Positions 17,015 through 26,078 are shown, counted from the stretch's first letter. The stretch: 64,000 bases of DNA from Mycobacterium sp. EPa45 (GCF_001021385.1 NZ_CP011773.1:558001-622000); one strand, 5' to 3'. Notes: generated from the letters alone by a model not told the origin. Numbers and translations are program-made.

Positions 17015-17881
17015 CTACTTCCAGTGGTCGTCGAGCAGCGTCGACCAGGCGTGGCTTACCTGCTTCCACTCGTCGGCGCAGCCCTGTGCGCGTTCTTGGG
17101 GGAGTCCGCCTTCAGTAACCATGTCCGCATTGGCCTCCGGGTTGGAGCCGTAGATCCAGCACTGCAGGTTGTAGACGCGCTGTTGGTCCAGCGAGTGGAC
17201 GTCGGCCATGTCCGCAGCACCAAGCTCGGTCCGCGCGGATGCGGAGGCTTGGAATGCCCGCGCGAAGTTCGTGATGGCCTTCAATGACTCCGTATCGACT
17301 TTCCCGTTGTCGCCGGGCGTCAGCAGGATGTAGGCCGCCAGCTGGTCGGCGGCATCCTCCTCCTTACCGGTGATCGGCAGGTTGTAGAGGGTGATCGCCA
17401 TGTGGCCGGCCTCGTGATAGAACGTCGCGTCCTCGGAACCGATGGCCGATGCGACCGGGTCTTTGTCGCCCGCCTTGGTGAAGATCTTCTGGCCGAGGTC
17501 CGCATCCTCGTAGCAGATGGTGATGGTCTTCTTGTCGGGGCTCCAGAAGGCATTCGCCTGATCGCACTGCGACCCGTGCAGGGGAATGTCGACGGGCAGC
17601 TTCAACGATTGGTTGATGTCCTCGGCGAGGTCCTCGAGGACCTTGTTGTCCTGCAACAGCTTTTTGCCGTTCTGCGCGTCGGGACTCGCGGCGTCGTCGT
17701 AGGTCACGACCATCTTGCCGCCGCTGGCATCTGATGCAGGAGTGTCGGTGGGGCCGTTGGCTTTTGGCGTCTGGGATGCCGCCGATACGTCCGAGGATTC
17801 GGCCTTCTCCTCCCCGCCGCCACCACCGCATGCGGTCAGCATCAACCCGATTGCCAACACCGGCAGAATGCGAGTGTTCAT
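17015..17881 (-). CDS. Lipoprotein with DUF4344-type putative metallopeptidase domain
   Basis: I start at ATG 17881 (MNTRILPVLAIGLMLTACGGGG), a lipoprotein signal with lipobox LTAC. After a Ser/Pro/Ala linker the domain contains ITICYEDADL and ATFYHEAGHMAITLYNLPITGKEEDAADQLAAYILL. HEAGH is the HExxH zinc site and the downstream EEDAADQ region could supply the third ligand. This pattern matches DUF4344 putative metallopeptidases. Two late cysteines (LQCWIYG, QGCADEW) may form a disulfide. It would act as a membrane-anchored extracytoplasmic protein. No peptidase activity can be asserted from sequence. Confidence 0.82.
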   Translation of the reverse strand: MNTRILPVLAIGLMLTACGGGGGEEKAESSDVSAASQTPKANGPTDTPASDASGGKMVVTYDDAASPDAQNGKKLLQDNKVLEDLAEDINQSLKLPVDIPLHGSQCDQANAFWSPDKKTITICYEDADLGQKIFTKAGDKDPVASAIGSEDATFYHEAGHMAITLYNLPITGKEEDAADQLAAYILLTPGDNGKVDTESLKAITNFARAFQASASARTELGAADMADVHSLDQQRVYNLQCWIYGSNPEANADMVTEGGLPQERAQGCADEWKQVSHAWSTLLDDHWK

Positions 17882-18051
17882 ATCCCCGACCTCCGTTGCC
17901 GCGAACCCAGTAATTGACACGGTCGCAGATTCAACGGCCGAGCGGAGCGGGTTGGGCTAATTCGCGGAGCGCGACAGCACAAAGGTGATCGGGTTCTATT
18001 GTTATTTTGATATTTACCGACCTGAGCCTCCGAATTTTCTAAGCTGGGTCG

Positions 18052-19086
18052 ATGCCGGATCCGGTGAACAGAATTATCGATCACATCCCGCTGCCCAATG
18101 GCGCCTTCTCTTTCGAGTACTTCAACGACACCCTTTACTGCACGGGTGGGACAACACGTCGAATTAACTTGCACACCAATGCGGTAGTGCAGATCGGACC
18201 GCAGGCGACATTCTCGGGCGCAATAGCAGTCGTCGACTTTCACCGTCCGTTCCCGGTGCCACCCGACGTTCTGGGATCGGGGACGCCTGACGGTCGGATC
18301 TACATCGCGACAGTCAGCGACAGCTTCGTCGACGCTGGTGGCATGGTCTCGTTCGATGACTTCGAAGCCGCCGAAATACTTCCGCCGCTGCTGGATCGCG
18401 TCACCCAGTTCAAGCTCTCGCCTCAGGCGGCATCCACCTTCCGCCCAGCCGTCTCCGCGATGGTGGTCTCCAGCGATGGCAAGTATCTGTACTACTTCGA
18501 CCTGACCACTCGCATGCTTTGCGTGGTCGACCTCGAGGCTGGTCCGCGGATGCTGGGCGGCTACCAGCTCGACGGCTGGTCGATGAGCATGGTCATCAGC
18601 CCGGACGACCGCTTCATCTATGTCGCGCACCCTTTCGACAACTCCATCTCGGTGGTCGACACGACCGCGTGGCCGTCGGCGGTACGCAAGGTCCCGGTTG
18701 CCAACGGGCCGTTCGGTCTGGCGTTGAGTGCGGACGGCAAGCGGCTGTTCGTCGCGCAGACCGGCGACAGTAGTACTGGCGATCCCAGCGATCTGGGGGC
18801 CGGCACGCTTACCGTCCTCAGCACCGAGACCATGGAGCGCGTACAGGTACTCACCGGGGAGCGGTCCACCGGTGTGGCGGTCAACTCCGCGGGAACCCGT
18901 GCGTATGTGACGAACAATGCGACCGTCGGTACCGTATCGGTGGTTGACGTGACGGGCACTCCCGCGGTCATCGACACGATCACCGGCTTTGTGAATCCAT
19001 CGTTCCTCAAGCTCAACGCCGACGGCACCCGCCTCTACGTCTTGGACTGGGCGAGCACGCCGGGCGTCGCGGTGGCGGCGGTCTGA
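18052..19086 (+). CDS. YncE-like beta-propeller protein
   Basis: The 344-residue protein shows the repeating blade pattern of YncE/YVTN beta-propellers: GKYLYYFDLTTRMLCVVDLE, DRFIYVAHPFDNSISVVDT, GKRLFVAQTGDS and TRAYVTNNATVGTVSVVDV. There is no clear signal peptide, so it may be cytoplasmic or exported by another route. Such propellers bind proteins, DNA or cofactors; the partner is not evident. The upstream 17921-18051 gap is AT-richer than its surroundings (around 17995-18020) and probably carries the promoter. Confidence 0.8.
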   Translation: MPDPVNRIIDHIPLPNGAFSFEYFNDTLYCTGGTTRRINLHTNAVVQIGPQATFSGAIAVVDFHRPFPVPPDVLGSGTPDGRIYIATVSDSFVDAGGMVSFDDFEAAEILPPLLDRVTQFKLSPQAASTFRPAVSAMVVSSDGKYLYYFDLTTRMLCVVDLEAGPRMLGGYQLDGWSMSMVISPDDRFIYVAHPFDNSISVVDTTAWPSAVRKVPVANGPFGLALSADGKRLFVAQTGDSSTGDPSDLGAGTLTVLSTETMERVQVLTGERSTGVAVNSAGTRAYVTNNATVGTVSVVDVTGTPAVIDTITGFVNPSFLKLNADGTRLYVLDWASTPGVAVAAV

Positions 19087-19130
19087 ACTATCCCGCTGGC
19101 TGCATCCGCATTCGCCATGGGGGCCGGGCT

Positions 19131-19505
19131 TCATTGAACGTCAACGCTTTTCCCTTCGGCCAGCTTGAGCTGTCGCGCGATCAAAAACAGAGGGAACGCC
19201 ACGCTGATGGCGATCACGACTCCGGCCGCGACGTAGGCCCATACGTAGGGAACTCCGAGCCGCCGGGCCTCGGCGACCATGAGCACGGCAGCCGCCAAGG
19301 CGACGATCAGCAAGTCGTTCGTCAGCGACGAGGTCGCATAGTTGACGTAACCGGCACTGAAGAAGCCGATAAGGCCGCCATTTCCCGCACTGAGCGCGTA
19401 GGCGACCGTGTTGCCGAACGCGAAGACCAGCGCAGCTACTGCCAGCACCAGGTAGATGCCGCAGAGCAGCTTGTCCGTTCCGGATAATCGTGAAATCGAC
19501 GTCAT
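19131..19505 (-). CDS. Four-helix membrane protein, DUF2834-like
   Basis: The 124-residue protein has four predicted membrane helices: LLCGIYLVLAVAALVFAFGN, an amphipathic segment with GFFSAGYVNYATSSLTNDLL, LLIVALAAAVLMVAEARRLG, and VWAYVAAGVVIAISVAFPLFLIA. The short loop EARRLGVPYVWAYV resembles DUF2834 proteins, which are small integral membrane proteins of unknown role. It converges with the beta-propeller gene with a gap of about 45 bases. Confidence 0.72.
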   Translation of the reverse strand: MTSISRLSGTDKLLCGIYLVLAVAALVFAFGNTVAYALSAGNGGLIGFFSAGYVNYATSSLTNDLLIVALAAAVLMVAEARRLGVPYVWAYVAAGVVIAISVAFPLFLIARQLKLAEGKSVDVQ

Positions 19506-19609
19506 CGCCGGATTATGCGCCTTGTGATCCGGCTGTGGCTGTGTTTAACGCAGGCGCGAGACGCCAGGCCGAAGCCCGGCTGAACTCACCGTGGAAGGCC
19601 TAGAAGCCG

Positions 19610-20440
19610 CTATCGCAGCGATTTCCAAAACTCGCGGATGGTTTCGGCGATTAGCTCGACGTCGAGCAGGAGCGGTCCGAGGTGTCCCGCCCCGGTCACA
19701 GCCACGGCTCGCGCATGGGGCATCGTCGCGGCCGCGGTTTGGGCGTCGGCTGGTCGCCAGTGCTGGTCGGGAAGGTCACCGGCAATCAGGAGGGTGGGCA
19801 CCGTTACGTTGGGGACGTCGTCGGTGAGGGCCTGCCAGCTGTGCATGAATCGGATGGTCCGTCGTACCGATTCCCGGTCGGTTTCTCTGAACGCGGTCAT
19901 CATGGCAGCGGCCTGTTCCGGTTGTGCTGCAAGCGCTTTCGGACCCATCAGCGCATCGAACAACGCTTTGGTGATGAAGCGGTTTGGGCCTACGAGGCGG
20001 TAGATCGCCGCAAGGGGATACGTCTTGGTCCATCGTTGGCGACGGCTGACAGGAGTGAGCGGTGCGGCGATGGTTACCAGACTGCGTAACCGATGTGGCT
20101 GGCTGACCGCCGTGGTGATGCCCACGTGCCCGCCCCAGGCATTGCCGACCCAATCCACCGGCTCGTCGACTCCGAGCTGATTCAGCACCTCCCCGGCGGC
20201 GGTGGCGCAGTCGTCGAGGGTGAAGTCTCGGTGGATCGGACTGCTGCGGCCGTAGCCGGGACCGTCAATCGTCAGCACGCGCCGGTTCTCGGCGAGCATG
20301 TCCACGAGAGGGCCCCAACTGCGGGAGTCGACCCACAAGCTGTGCCAGAACACAGCTGGCGGACCCGAGCCGGCCTGTCCAACATGTAGCGGCCCAAGGC
20401 AAGTGGACACCAGACCGGAATCAGCAATGTACGCGACCAT
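19610..20440 (-). CDS. Alpha/beta hydrolase-fold protein with Ala at the nucleophile position
   Basis: I start at ATG 20440 (MVAYIADSGLVSTCLGP), preceded by AGAGG. The fold is clear: oxyanion region VFWHSLWVDSRSWGPL, RVLTIDGPGYGRSS, acid region LLIAGDLPDQHW and catalytic-type His in GAGHLGPLL. At the nucleophile elbow the sequence is VGNAWGGHVG (codon GCC), so the usual Ser of GxSxG is Ala. The protein may be a binding or regulatory homologue, or use another mechanism. It is divergent from a TetR gene whose operator lies in the 88-base gap, so it is probably induced by that regulator's ligand. Confidence 0.82.
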   Translation of the reverse strand: MVAYIADSGLVSTCLGPLHVGQAGSGPPAVFWHSLWVDSRSWGPLVDMLAENRRVLTIDGPGYGRSSPIHRDFTLDDCATAAGEVLNQLGVDEPVDWVGNAWGGHVGITTAVSQPHRLRSLVTIAAPLTPVSRRQRWTKTYPLAAIYRLVGPNRFITKALFDALMGPKALAAQPEQAAAMMTAFRETDRESVRRTIRFMHSWQALTDDVPNVTVPTLLIAGDLPDQHWRPADAQTAAATMPHARAVAVTGAGHLGPLLLDVELIAETIREFWKSLR

Positions 20441-20494
20441 GTCGACCTCTCCACCACATGAGTCGGAACCGTCAGGGTCGAAGCCTGGCAATAC

Positions 20495-20534
20495 CATACT
20501 GACTGTATGCTGATACCATACAGTTAGTATGGTA
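20495..20534. promoter_or_regulatory. Tandem TetR operator covering the regulator's start codon
   Basis: TACCATAC (20514-20521) and GTATGGTA (20527-20534) form a perfect eight-base inverted repeat with a five-base spacer. It overlaps the ATG at 20529-20531. A related copy, CATAC-5-GTATG, lies at 20495-20509, centred about 22 bases away. Position between divergent tetR and hydrolase genes indicates autorepression and control of both. Confidence 0.7.
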
Positions 20535-21128
20535 GCTGTCAAGGGTAAGCAGGACGCACGTGAACGGCTGGTCGCAGTGGCGACCGAGCTGTTCGGTGAA
20601 CGTGGGTACCACCAGACGAGCACAGAGGAGATCGTCCGTCGCAGTGGCCTTACTCGCGGCTCGCTGTACCACCACTTCGCGGACAAGGCGGCACTCTTTG
20701 AAGAGGTGTTCGATCGGGCCGACCGCACGGTGAGCACACGGGTCCGTGCGGCGGCCAAGGCGGCCACCGACCGGGACGAGGATCCATGGTCGGTGTTCCT
20801 CGCCGGATGGGACGCGGTGCTCGATACCGCCATCGACGAGTCCCTGCAGCGCATCCGCGTCGTAGACGCCCCGGCAGTCCTCGGCTGGCAGAGATGGCAG
20901 CAACGCAACGCCCGATACACCCTCGCCAACATCGAAGCCGGTCTCGTCCGCCTCCTCGAGCATGGCGCGCTCGCACCTCAGCCAGTAGCCCCGCTGGCGG
21001 TACTCCTCATGGGACTCAGCAATCAGGGAGTGGCCGCAATAGCCGGAGCGGAAGACCCGATCAAGGCTCGCGAAGACATCGGCCGAGCGGTGCGCCGCCT
21101 GCTCGAAGGGCTTCAACAGGGGGCTTAA
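20529..21128 (+). CDS. TetR-family transcriptional regulator
   Basis: The 199-residue protein has the HTH QDARERLVAVATELFGERGYHQTSTEEIVRRSGLTRGSLYHHFADKAALFEEVF; the recognition helix is GLTRGSLYHHF. The C-terminal helical domain (about 60-199) is the ligand part. The ATG lies inside its own palindromic operator, so translation start, promoter and binding site coincide. It most likely regulates the divergent alpha/beta hydrolase-fold gene. Ligand unknown. Confidence 0.88.
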   Translation: MVAVKGKQDARERLVAVATELFGERGYHQTSTEEIVRRSGLTRGSLYHHFADKAALFEEVFDRADRTVSTRVRAAAKAATDRDEDPWSVFLAGWDAVLDTAIDESLQRIRVVDAPAVLGWQRWQQRNARYTLANIEAGLVRLLEHGALAPQPVAPLAVLLMGLSNQGVAAIAGAEDPIKAREDIGRAVRRLLEGLQQGA

Positions 21129-21249
21129 AGTCGAGACCGGGACCGCGAGGTGGGACTTACGGTCGTCCGACCGCCCGGCTTTGCCAGGGAAATAGCCAGG
21201 CGTGATACCGCAGGGCGCGTTGCGTTCGACATCGTTCACGCTGCTCGGC

Positions 21250-21323
21250 TGGAGCCGATGACGGGAATCGAACCCGCGTATTCAGCTTGGGAAGCTGATG
21301 TTCTGCCATTGAACTACATCGGC
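21250..21323 (-). tRNA. tRNA-Gly (anticodon CCC)
   Basis: On the minus strand the acceptor arm GCCGATG pairs with CATCGGC. The D-arm is GTTC/GAAC, the anticodon stem TCAGC/GCTGA with loop TTCCCAA (anticodon CCC, reading GGG), the T-loop TTCGATT, and CCA is encoded (21250-21252 on the complement). All arms close. It sits just upstream of dcd on the opposite strand, a conserved mycobacterial landmark. Confidence 0.96.
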
Positions 21324-21383
21324 CTGGTGCTGACGAAGGATAGCAACCGCACCACCGCCGGTGCGCGGCTATACGCTCTTCGC

Positions 21384-21965
21384 GTGCTGCTCTCCGATCG
21401 TGATATCCGCGCCGCCATCGCCGACGGCCGGCTGGGCATCGATCCCTTCGACGACGCCCTCGTTCAGCCCTCGAGCGTGGACGTGCGACTGGACAGCCTG
21501 TTCCGGGTCTTCAACAACACCCGCTACACCCATATCGACCCCGCCAAGCAGCAGGACGAGCTCACCAGCCTGGTCGAACCCGCCGACGGCGAGCCGTTCG
21601 TCCTACATCCCGGCGAGTTCGTCCTCGGCTCGACCCTGGAGTGCTGCACCCTGCCCGACGACCTCGCCGGCCGCCTGGAGGGCAAGTCGTCGCTCGGCCG
21701 CCTGGGTCTGCTGACCCACTCCACTGCCGGCTTCATCGACCCAGGCTTCTCCGGCCACATCACCCTGGAGCTCTCCAACGTCGCGAATCTGCCGATCACG
21801 CTGTGGCCGGGCATGAAGATTGGCCAGTTGTGCCTGCTGCGGTTGACCAGCCCCGCCGAAAATCCGTACGGCAGCGCGAGCGTCGGGTCCAAATACCAGG
21901 GACAACGCGGCCCGACACCGTCGCGTTCGTATCAGAACTTCCTGCACTCCAAGCCCGGCGAGTAA
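21384..21965 (+). CDS. dcd: dCTP deaminase, dUMP-forming
   Basis: The GTG at 21384 gives [37 protein letters not shown], close to M. tuberculosis Dcd throughout. The active-site block [37 protein letters not shown] and the C-terminal [19 protein letters not shown] are intact. The 193 residues match the family (about 190). In mycobacteria Dcd is bifunctional, converting dCTP to dUMP for thymidylate synthesis while limiting dUTP. The longer upstream frame crosses the tRNA and is rejected as a start. Confidence 0.95.
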   Translation: MLLSDRDIRAAIADGRLGIDPFDDALVQPSSVDVRLDSLFRVFNNTRYTHIDPAKQQDELTSLVEPADGEPFVLHPGEFVLGSTLECCTLPDDLAGRLEGKSSLGRLGLLTHSTAGFIDPGFSGHITLELSNVANLPITLWPGMKIGQLCLLRLTSPAENPYGSASVGSKYQGQRGPTPSRSYQNFLHSKPGE

Positions 21966-22021
21966 CCTCGAAGCTCCGGGGTCAGATGCCACCCACCAGC
22001 TAATCCGTTTGGCTGTAACAA

Positions 22022-22038
22022 CGCCGCGAGCTGCGGCG
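22022..22038 (+). terminator. Small GC hairpin after dcd
   Basis: CGCCGC (22022-22027) pairs with GCGGCG (22033-22038) around a five-base loop, 57 bases past the dcd stop and before the next gene at 22122. It is a candidate terminator, without a T-tract. Confidence 0.35.
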
Positions 22039-22121
22039 ATGAACTCTACGGTTAAGCGGCTCTAGCAAGGTGGAGCGCAGCAACGGGTCGGGGAGATCCA
22101 GCAAACAACCTTGGAGGGGTA

Positions 22122-23894
22122 GTGGACATCGCACTTGGTGTGTCCATGACGCCGACGGCGGTGCGCATGGTGCTGGTCGAAGGCGAGAAGGCCGACGGCG
22201 TGACCGTCGACCACGACGCCTTTGACATCGAGACCGGCGAAGGTGCAGCAACCGCAGCCGAACAGGTCGTCGCGGCAATTCTCGGTACCCGGGAAAGCGC
22301 CGCCGAAGGCGGGCACCGCCTGGTGTCGACCGGTATCACGTGGACCGACCATGCCGCGGCGGCCGGAGTGCGCGACGCCCTCGCCGCGCGCAAGATCGAC
22401 GACGTTGTCCTGGTGTCCGAACTCCACGCCGCCGGTGCGCTGGCGCAAGCCGTCGGGCAGAAGATCGGCTATGACCGCACCGCGCTGATGTTCCTCGAGC
22501 GCGACACCGCGACCGTCTCGGTGGTGGACACCGCCACCGGCGACATCGTCAAGGTGCAGACCGAAGACCTGCACGCCCAGGATGCGGTCGCCGAACTGCA
22601 GCGGATGATCGCCGGCCTGGAGACCATCGCCGAGCCCCCGCAGGGCGTGTTCGTCCTCGGCTCCGGCGTCGACGTGGCGGCGGTGAAATCCCAGCTCTCA
22701 CTCGGCACCGCGCTGCCCGTGCACGCTCCCGACGAAGCCGAGCTCGCGCTGGCCCGCGGCGCCGCGCTGGCCGCTGCCACAGCACCTCGCTACGACGCGT
22801 CGACCGTTGGCCTGGCCTACGCCCAAGATCCCGACGGCACCACCGCCGGCAAGGTCTACCCGGCTGCCGGAATGTACCCGGCGGGCGCGAGCACCGAAAT
22901 GTCGGAAGCCGGCACTCAGATGGCCGCCGCGGGCTACATGGCCCCGCTCGGTTACAGCGAGGTCCTCGACGAACTCGACGGCGAGCTCGGCTACGACTCC
23001 CTGCCCGAGGAGCTCGACTTCGCTCCCGACGACTCCGGCCGCAAGCCGTTCCTGCTGGTCGGCAGCGCGCTGACATCGATCTTCGTGGTCGGTGTTGTGG
23101 CGCTGGTGATTTCGCTGGCGGTCAGCATCCGCCCCACCGTCGATCAACGGCCCAGCCCGGCCGAGAGCGTCATCGTGCCCAGCAGTCAGCCGGCCGCGCC
23201 TGCCGTCCAGCAAGCCGCACCGCCGGCCCCGCCGTCGGCTCCATCGGTGCCCGACACAATCCAGGAGCCCATCCCGGTTGTGCAGCAGGCTCCGCGGACC
23301 GTCTTTGTGACCCCGGCGCCGCAAGCTCCGGTACTGGCACCTGCCCCGGCGGCGCCCGCGCCTGCTCCGGAGGCGCCCGCCCCCGCTCCGGAAGCACCGG
23401 CGCCGGCCCCGGTTCCGATCGCTCCGGTCATCCCGGCGCCGATCCTGCCGCCGCCGGTCATCGTGTTGCCGCCGCCGATCCTGCCGCCATTCCTACGGCC
23501 GCCGCGGCAGCGGGACTACCCGTCGTACCCGTCGTCGCCGAACTATCCGTCGTACCCCTCGTCGCCGCCGCAGACGCCGACCTACCCGTCGTCGCCTCCC
23601 ACGCAGCAGCCGTCGTACCCATCGCAGCCTTCGACGCCGCCGCAGCAGCAGGAGCCGTCGGCTCCCTCGGCTCCGGTGACCACGCAGCCGCCGGCCGCTA
23701 GTGGCTCGGGCGGTTACGGAGGCGGCTCAGGCTACGGAGGCGGCTCTGGCAGCGGCTCGGGCTCCGGCTCTGGCAGCGGCTCGAGCTCCAGCTCCGGGTC
23801 CGACGGCTCCCGCTCCAGCGGTGGTTCCGGTGGATCGAGCAGCGGCGGGGGATCGCAAAGTCCGCTGTGGCCGTTCCCCAGCTTCGGGCACTGA
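22122..23894 (+). CDS. DUF7159-type actin/Hsp70-fold-like protein with membrane anchor and Pro/Gly/Ser-rich tail
   Basis: GTG 22122 follows GGAGGGG. Residues 1-290 (VDIALGVSMTPTAVRMVLVEGE...FVLGSGVDVAAV...DEAELALARGAALAAAT) resemble the mycobacterial DUF7159 domain, a nucleotide-binding-domain-like fold. One membrane helix follows (KPFLLVGSALTSIFVVGVVALVISLAVSI). The outer tail is Pro/Ala-rich (APAPAPEAP repeats, many YPS units) and ends in Gly/Ser repeats. The layout resembles M. tuberculosis Rv0312. Cytosolic NBD, TM and mucin-like outside tail suggest a sensor or scaffold in the envelope; that role is inferred. Confidence 0.8.
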   Translation: MDIALGVSMTPTAVRMVLVEGEKADGVTVDHDAFDIETGEGAATAAEQVVAAILGTRESAAEGGHRLVSTGITWTDHAAAAGVRDALAARKIDDVVLVSELHAAGALAQAVGQKIGYDRTALMFLERDTATVSVVDTATGDIVKVQTEDLHAQDAVAELQRMIAGLETIAEPPQGVFVLGSGVDVAAVKSQLSLGTALPVHAPDEAELALARGAALAAATAPRYDASTVGLAYAQDPDGTTAGKVYPAAGMYPAGASTEMSEAGTQMAAAGYMAPLGYSEVLDELDGELGYDSLPEELDFAPDDSGRKPFLLVGSALTSIFVVGVVALVISLAVSIRPTVDQRPSPAESVIVPSSQPAAPAVQQAAPPAPPSAPSVPDTIQEPIPVVQQAPRTVFVTPAPQAPVLAPAPAAPAPAPEAPAPAPEAPAPAPVPIAPVIPAPILPPPVIVLPPPILPPFLRPPRQRDYPSYPSSPNYPSYPSSPPQTPTYPSSPPTQQPSYPSQPSTPPQQQEPSAPSAPVTTQPPAASGSGGYGGGSGYGGGSGSGSGSGSGSGSSSSSGSDGSRSSGGSGGSSSGGGSQSPLWPFPSFGH

Positions 23895-23914
23895 CGCCGG
23901 AGTTCACCCGGCGT
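23894..23914 (+). terminator. Hairpin at the end of the DUF7159-type gene
   Basis: ACGCCGG (23894-23900) pairs with CCGGCGT (23908-23914) around a seven-base loop, starting at the last base of the stop codon. It separates this gene from ugd, which begins 60 bases later. Confidence 0.55.
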
Positions 23915-23974
23915 TAGCCTCGCGCTCAGTGTCGCGATGCAGTCAGATCATTGTGGCTGCCTATAGATGGCAGT

Positions 23975-25303
23975 GTGCGTTGCACTGTTTTTGGTACGGG
24001 TTATCTAGGCGCGACCCACGCCGCCGGAATGGCCGAGCTCGGCCATGACGTCGTCGGGATCGACATCGACCCCGGAAAGATCGCAAAACTGTCCTCCGGC
24101 GACATCCCGTTCTATGAACCCGGGCTCGCAAAGATGTTGCAGGACAATCTCTCTGCGGGTCGCCTGCGGTTCACCACCGATTACGACCTGGCAGCCGACT
24201 TCGCCGACGTGCACTTCCTGGGCGTCGGAACGCCGCAGAAAAAGGGCGAATACGGCGCCGATCTGCGCCACGTCAATGCCGTCATCGACGAATTGGTCCC
24301 GCGGCTGACCCGGCCTTCGGTAATCGTCGGCAAGTCAACGGTTCCGGTGGGTACGGCCGCCGCCCTGAGCCTTCGCGCGCAGTCGCTGGCAGCCGACGGT
24401 GTGGACGTCGAGATCGCCTGGAATCCGGAGTTCCTCCGCGAGGGCTTCGCAGTGCAGGACACCCTGCATCCCGACCGGATCGTCGTTGGCGTTCAACCAG
24501 ATTCGCGACGTGCCGAGGCCGTGCTGCGGGATCTCTACGCACCGCTGCTCACCGAAGATGTGCCCTTCCTGCTCACCGATCTACAGACCGCCGAGCTGGT
24601 CAAAGTCTCTGCCAATGCTTTTCTGGCCACCAAGATCTCGTTCATCAACGCCATCTCCGAGGTGTGTGAGGCCGCCGGCGCCGACGTCCGCGTCCTGGCG
24701 GACGCGCTGGGTTACGACCCGCGTATCGGGCGCCGATTCCTCAACGCGGGGTTGGGTTTCGGCGGCGGTTGCCTGCCCAAGGACATTCGCGCCTTCATGG
24801 CCCGCGCCGGCGAGCTCGGCGCCAATCACGCGCTGACGTTCCTGCGCGAGGTGGACAGCATCAACATGCGCAGGCGCACCCGCATGGTCGAGCTGGCCAC
24901 CACCGCATGCGGTGGTTCGCTGCTCGGCGCCAATGTCGCGGTGCTCGGTGCCGCCTTCAAGCCCGAATCCGACGACGTACGGGATTCGCCGGCGCTCAAC
25001 GTCGCCGGCATGCTCCAGCTCAACGGCGCAACCGTGAACGTCTACGACCCGAAGGCCATGGAGAACTCGCAGCGCTTGTTCCCGACCTTGAATTACTCGA
25101 CCTCGGCACTAGAGGCCTGCGATCGCGCCGACGCGGTGCTGGTGCTCACCGAATGGCAGGAGTTCGTCGACCTCGATCCGGACGAGCTGGCCCAGACGGT
25201 TCGGGCCAGAGTTGTTGTCGACGGCCGCAATTGCCTGGATGCAGCGAGCTGGGCTGCGGCGGGATGGAAGGTTTACGCGTTGGGCCGCCCGGTCTTGACG
25301 TAG
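23975..25303 (+). CDS. ugd: UDP-glucose 6-dehydrogenase
   Basis: The GTG at 23975 gives VRCTVFGTGYLGATHAAGMAELGHDVVGIDID, the NAD Rossmann start seen in mycobacterial UdgA. GVGTPQKKGEYGADL, GKSTVPVGT, WNPEFLREG and the catalytic Cys motif GFGGGCLPKD (Cys266) are intact, as is the C-terminal substrate block FKPESDDVRDSPALNV. The enzyme makes UDP-glucuronate from UDP-glucose with two NAD. TATAGA about seven bases upstream of the GTG suggests a leaderless mRNA. Confidence 0.95.
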   Translation: MRCTVFGTGYLGATHAAGMAELGHDVVGIDIDPGKIAKLSSGDIPFYEPGLAKMLQDNLSAGRLRFTTDYDLAADFADVHFLGVGTPQKKGEYGADLRHVNAVIDELVPRLTRPSVIVGKSTVPVGTAAALSLRAQSLAADGVDVEIAWNPEFLREGFAVQDTLHPDRIVVGVQPDSRRAEAVLRDLYAPLLTEDVPFLLTDLQTAELVKVSANAFLATKISFINAISEVCEAAGADVRVLADALGYDPRIGRRFLNAGLGFGGGCLPKDIRAFMARAGELGANHALTFLREVDSINMRRRTRMVELATTACGGSLLGANVAVLGAAFKPESDDVRDSPALNVAGMLQLNGATVNVYDPKAMENSQRLFPTLNYSTSALEACDRADAVLVLTEWQEFVDLDPDELAQTVRARVVVDGRNCLDAASWAAAGWKVYALGRPVLT

Positions 25304-25313
25304 GTTTTCCTTC

Positions 25314-26078
25314 GTGGACTTCGCAACAGCCCTGATCGCCGAGAATGCCGCGTTCGCTGATCTTCTGCGCGATGCCGACCTGTCGATTCCGGTGCCGACC
25401 TGCCCGGAGTGGACACTCGAGCAGCTGATGCGCCACGTCGGGCGTGGCGATCGGTGGTGCGGCCAGATCGTCGCCGAGCAGTCAATGGACTTCATCGACC
25501 CGCGCACCGTAGAGGGCGGCAAGCCGCCGGCCGGCCGGGACAACGAGATCGCCTGGCTGCAAGCTGGTCCGCGCCAACTGATCGACGCCGTCGCCGCCAC
25601 CGGCGCCGACACCCTGGTGTGGACATTCCTGGGTCCGCGGCCTGCCGCGTGGTGGATCCGGCGGCGCCTGCACGAGATCGTCGTCCACCGAGCTGACGCC
25701 GCAATCGCGTTGGGCGTCGACTACACCGTCGACCCGGCCCTGGCCGCCGACGCCATCACCGAATGGCTGGAACGCGTCGAGATTCAGGCCGACGAAGAAG
25801 GTCCGGCCGGCGGCGACCGGCCAGTAGGGGACGGCCTGTCGATACACCTGCACGCCACCGATTCCGGTCTCGGTGGGGCCGGCGAGTGGACCATCCTCGG
25901 CCGTCCCGACGGCATCGCCGTCGAACAGGGGCACGGCAAGGCCACGGTCGCGCTGCGAGGACCGGCACGCGACCTGCTGCTGGCCGTCGTGCGTCGTCGC
26001 AGTGCCGCCGAGGAAGGCATCGAGATTTTCGGCGACGCGGGTGTCTGGGACACCTGGCTGGCACGCACACCCTTCTAG
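25314..26078 (+). CDS. Maleylpyruvate isomerase/DinB-like mycothiol-dependent family protein
   Basis: The GTG at 25314 starts 10 bases after ugd. The 254 residues begin DFATALIAENAAFADLLRDADLSIPVPTCPEWTLEQLMRHVGRGDRWCGQIV, the N-terminal helix bundle of the mycothiol-dependent maleylpyruvate isomerase family. His in RHVGRGDRW and the later RRRLHEIVVHRADA supply the usual metal-ligand pattern. The C-terminal part (about 165-254) is the small SCP2-like MDMPI_C type. The substrate is unknown; mycothiol transfer is inferred from family. Confidence 0.82.
   Translation: MDFATALIAENAAFADLLRDADLSIPVPTCPEWTLEQLMRHVGRGDRWCGQIVAEQSMDFIDPRTVEGGKPPAGRDNEIAWLQAGPRQLIDAVAATGADTLVWTFLGPRPAAWWIRRRLHEIVVHRADAAIALGVDYTVDPALAADAITEWLERVEIQADEEGPAGGDRPVGDGLSIHLHATDSGLGGAGEWTILGRPDGIAVEQGHGKATVALRGPARDLLLAVVRRRSAAEEGIEIFGDAGVWDTWLARTPF

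Noticed and set aside
17878..19134. 418-codon minus-strand frame over the beta-propeller gene
   Set aside because: Antisense shadow; the plus-strand frame has repeated propeller blades.
20441..20932. Upstream extension of the alpha/beta hydrolase frame
   Set aside because: It would run through the operator and antisense to the TetR gene; ATG 20440 has a good RBS and the expected fold start.
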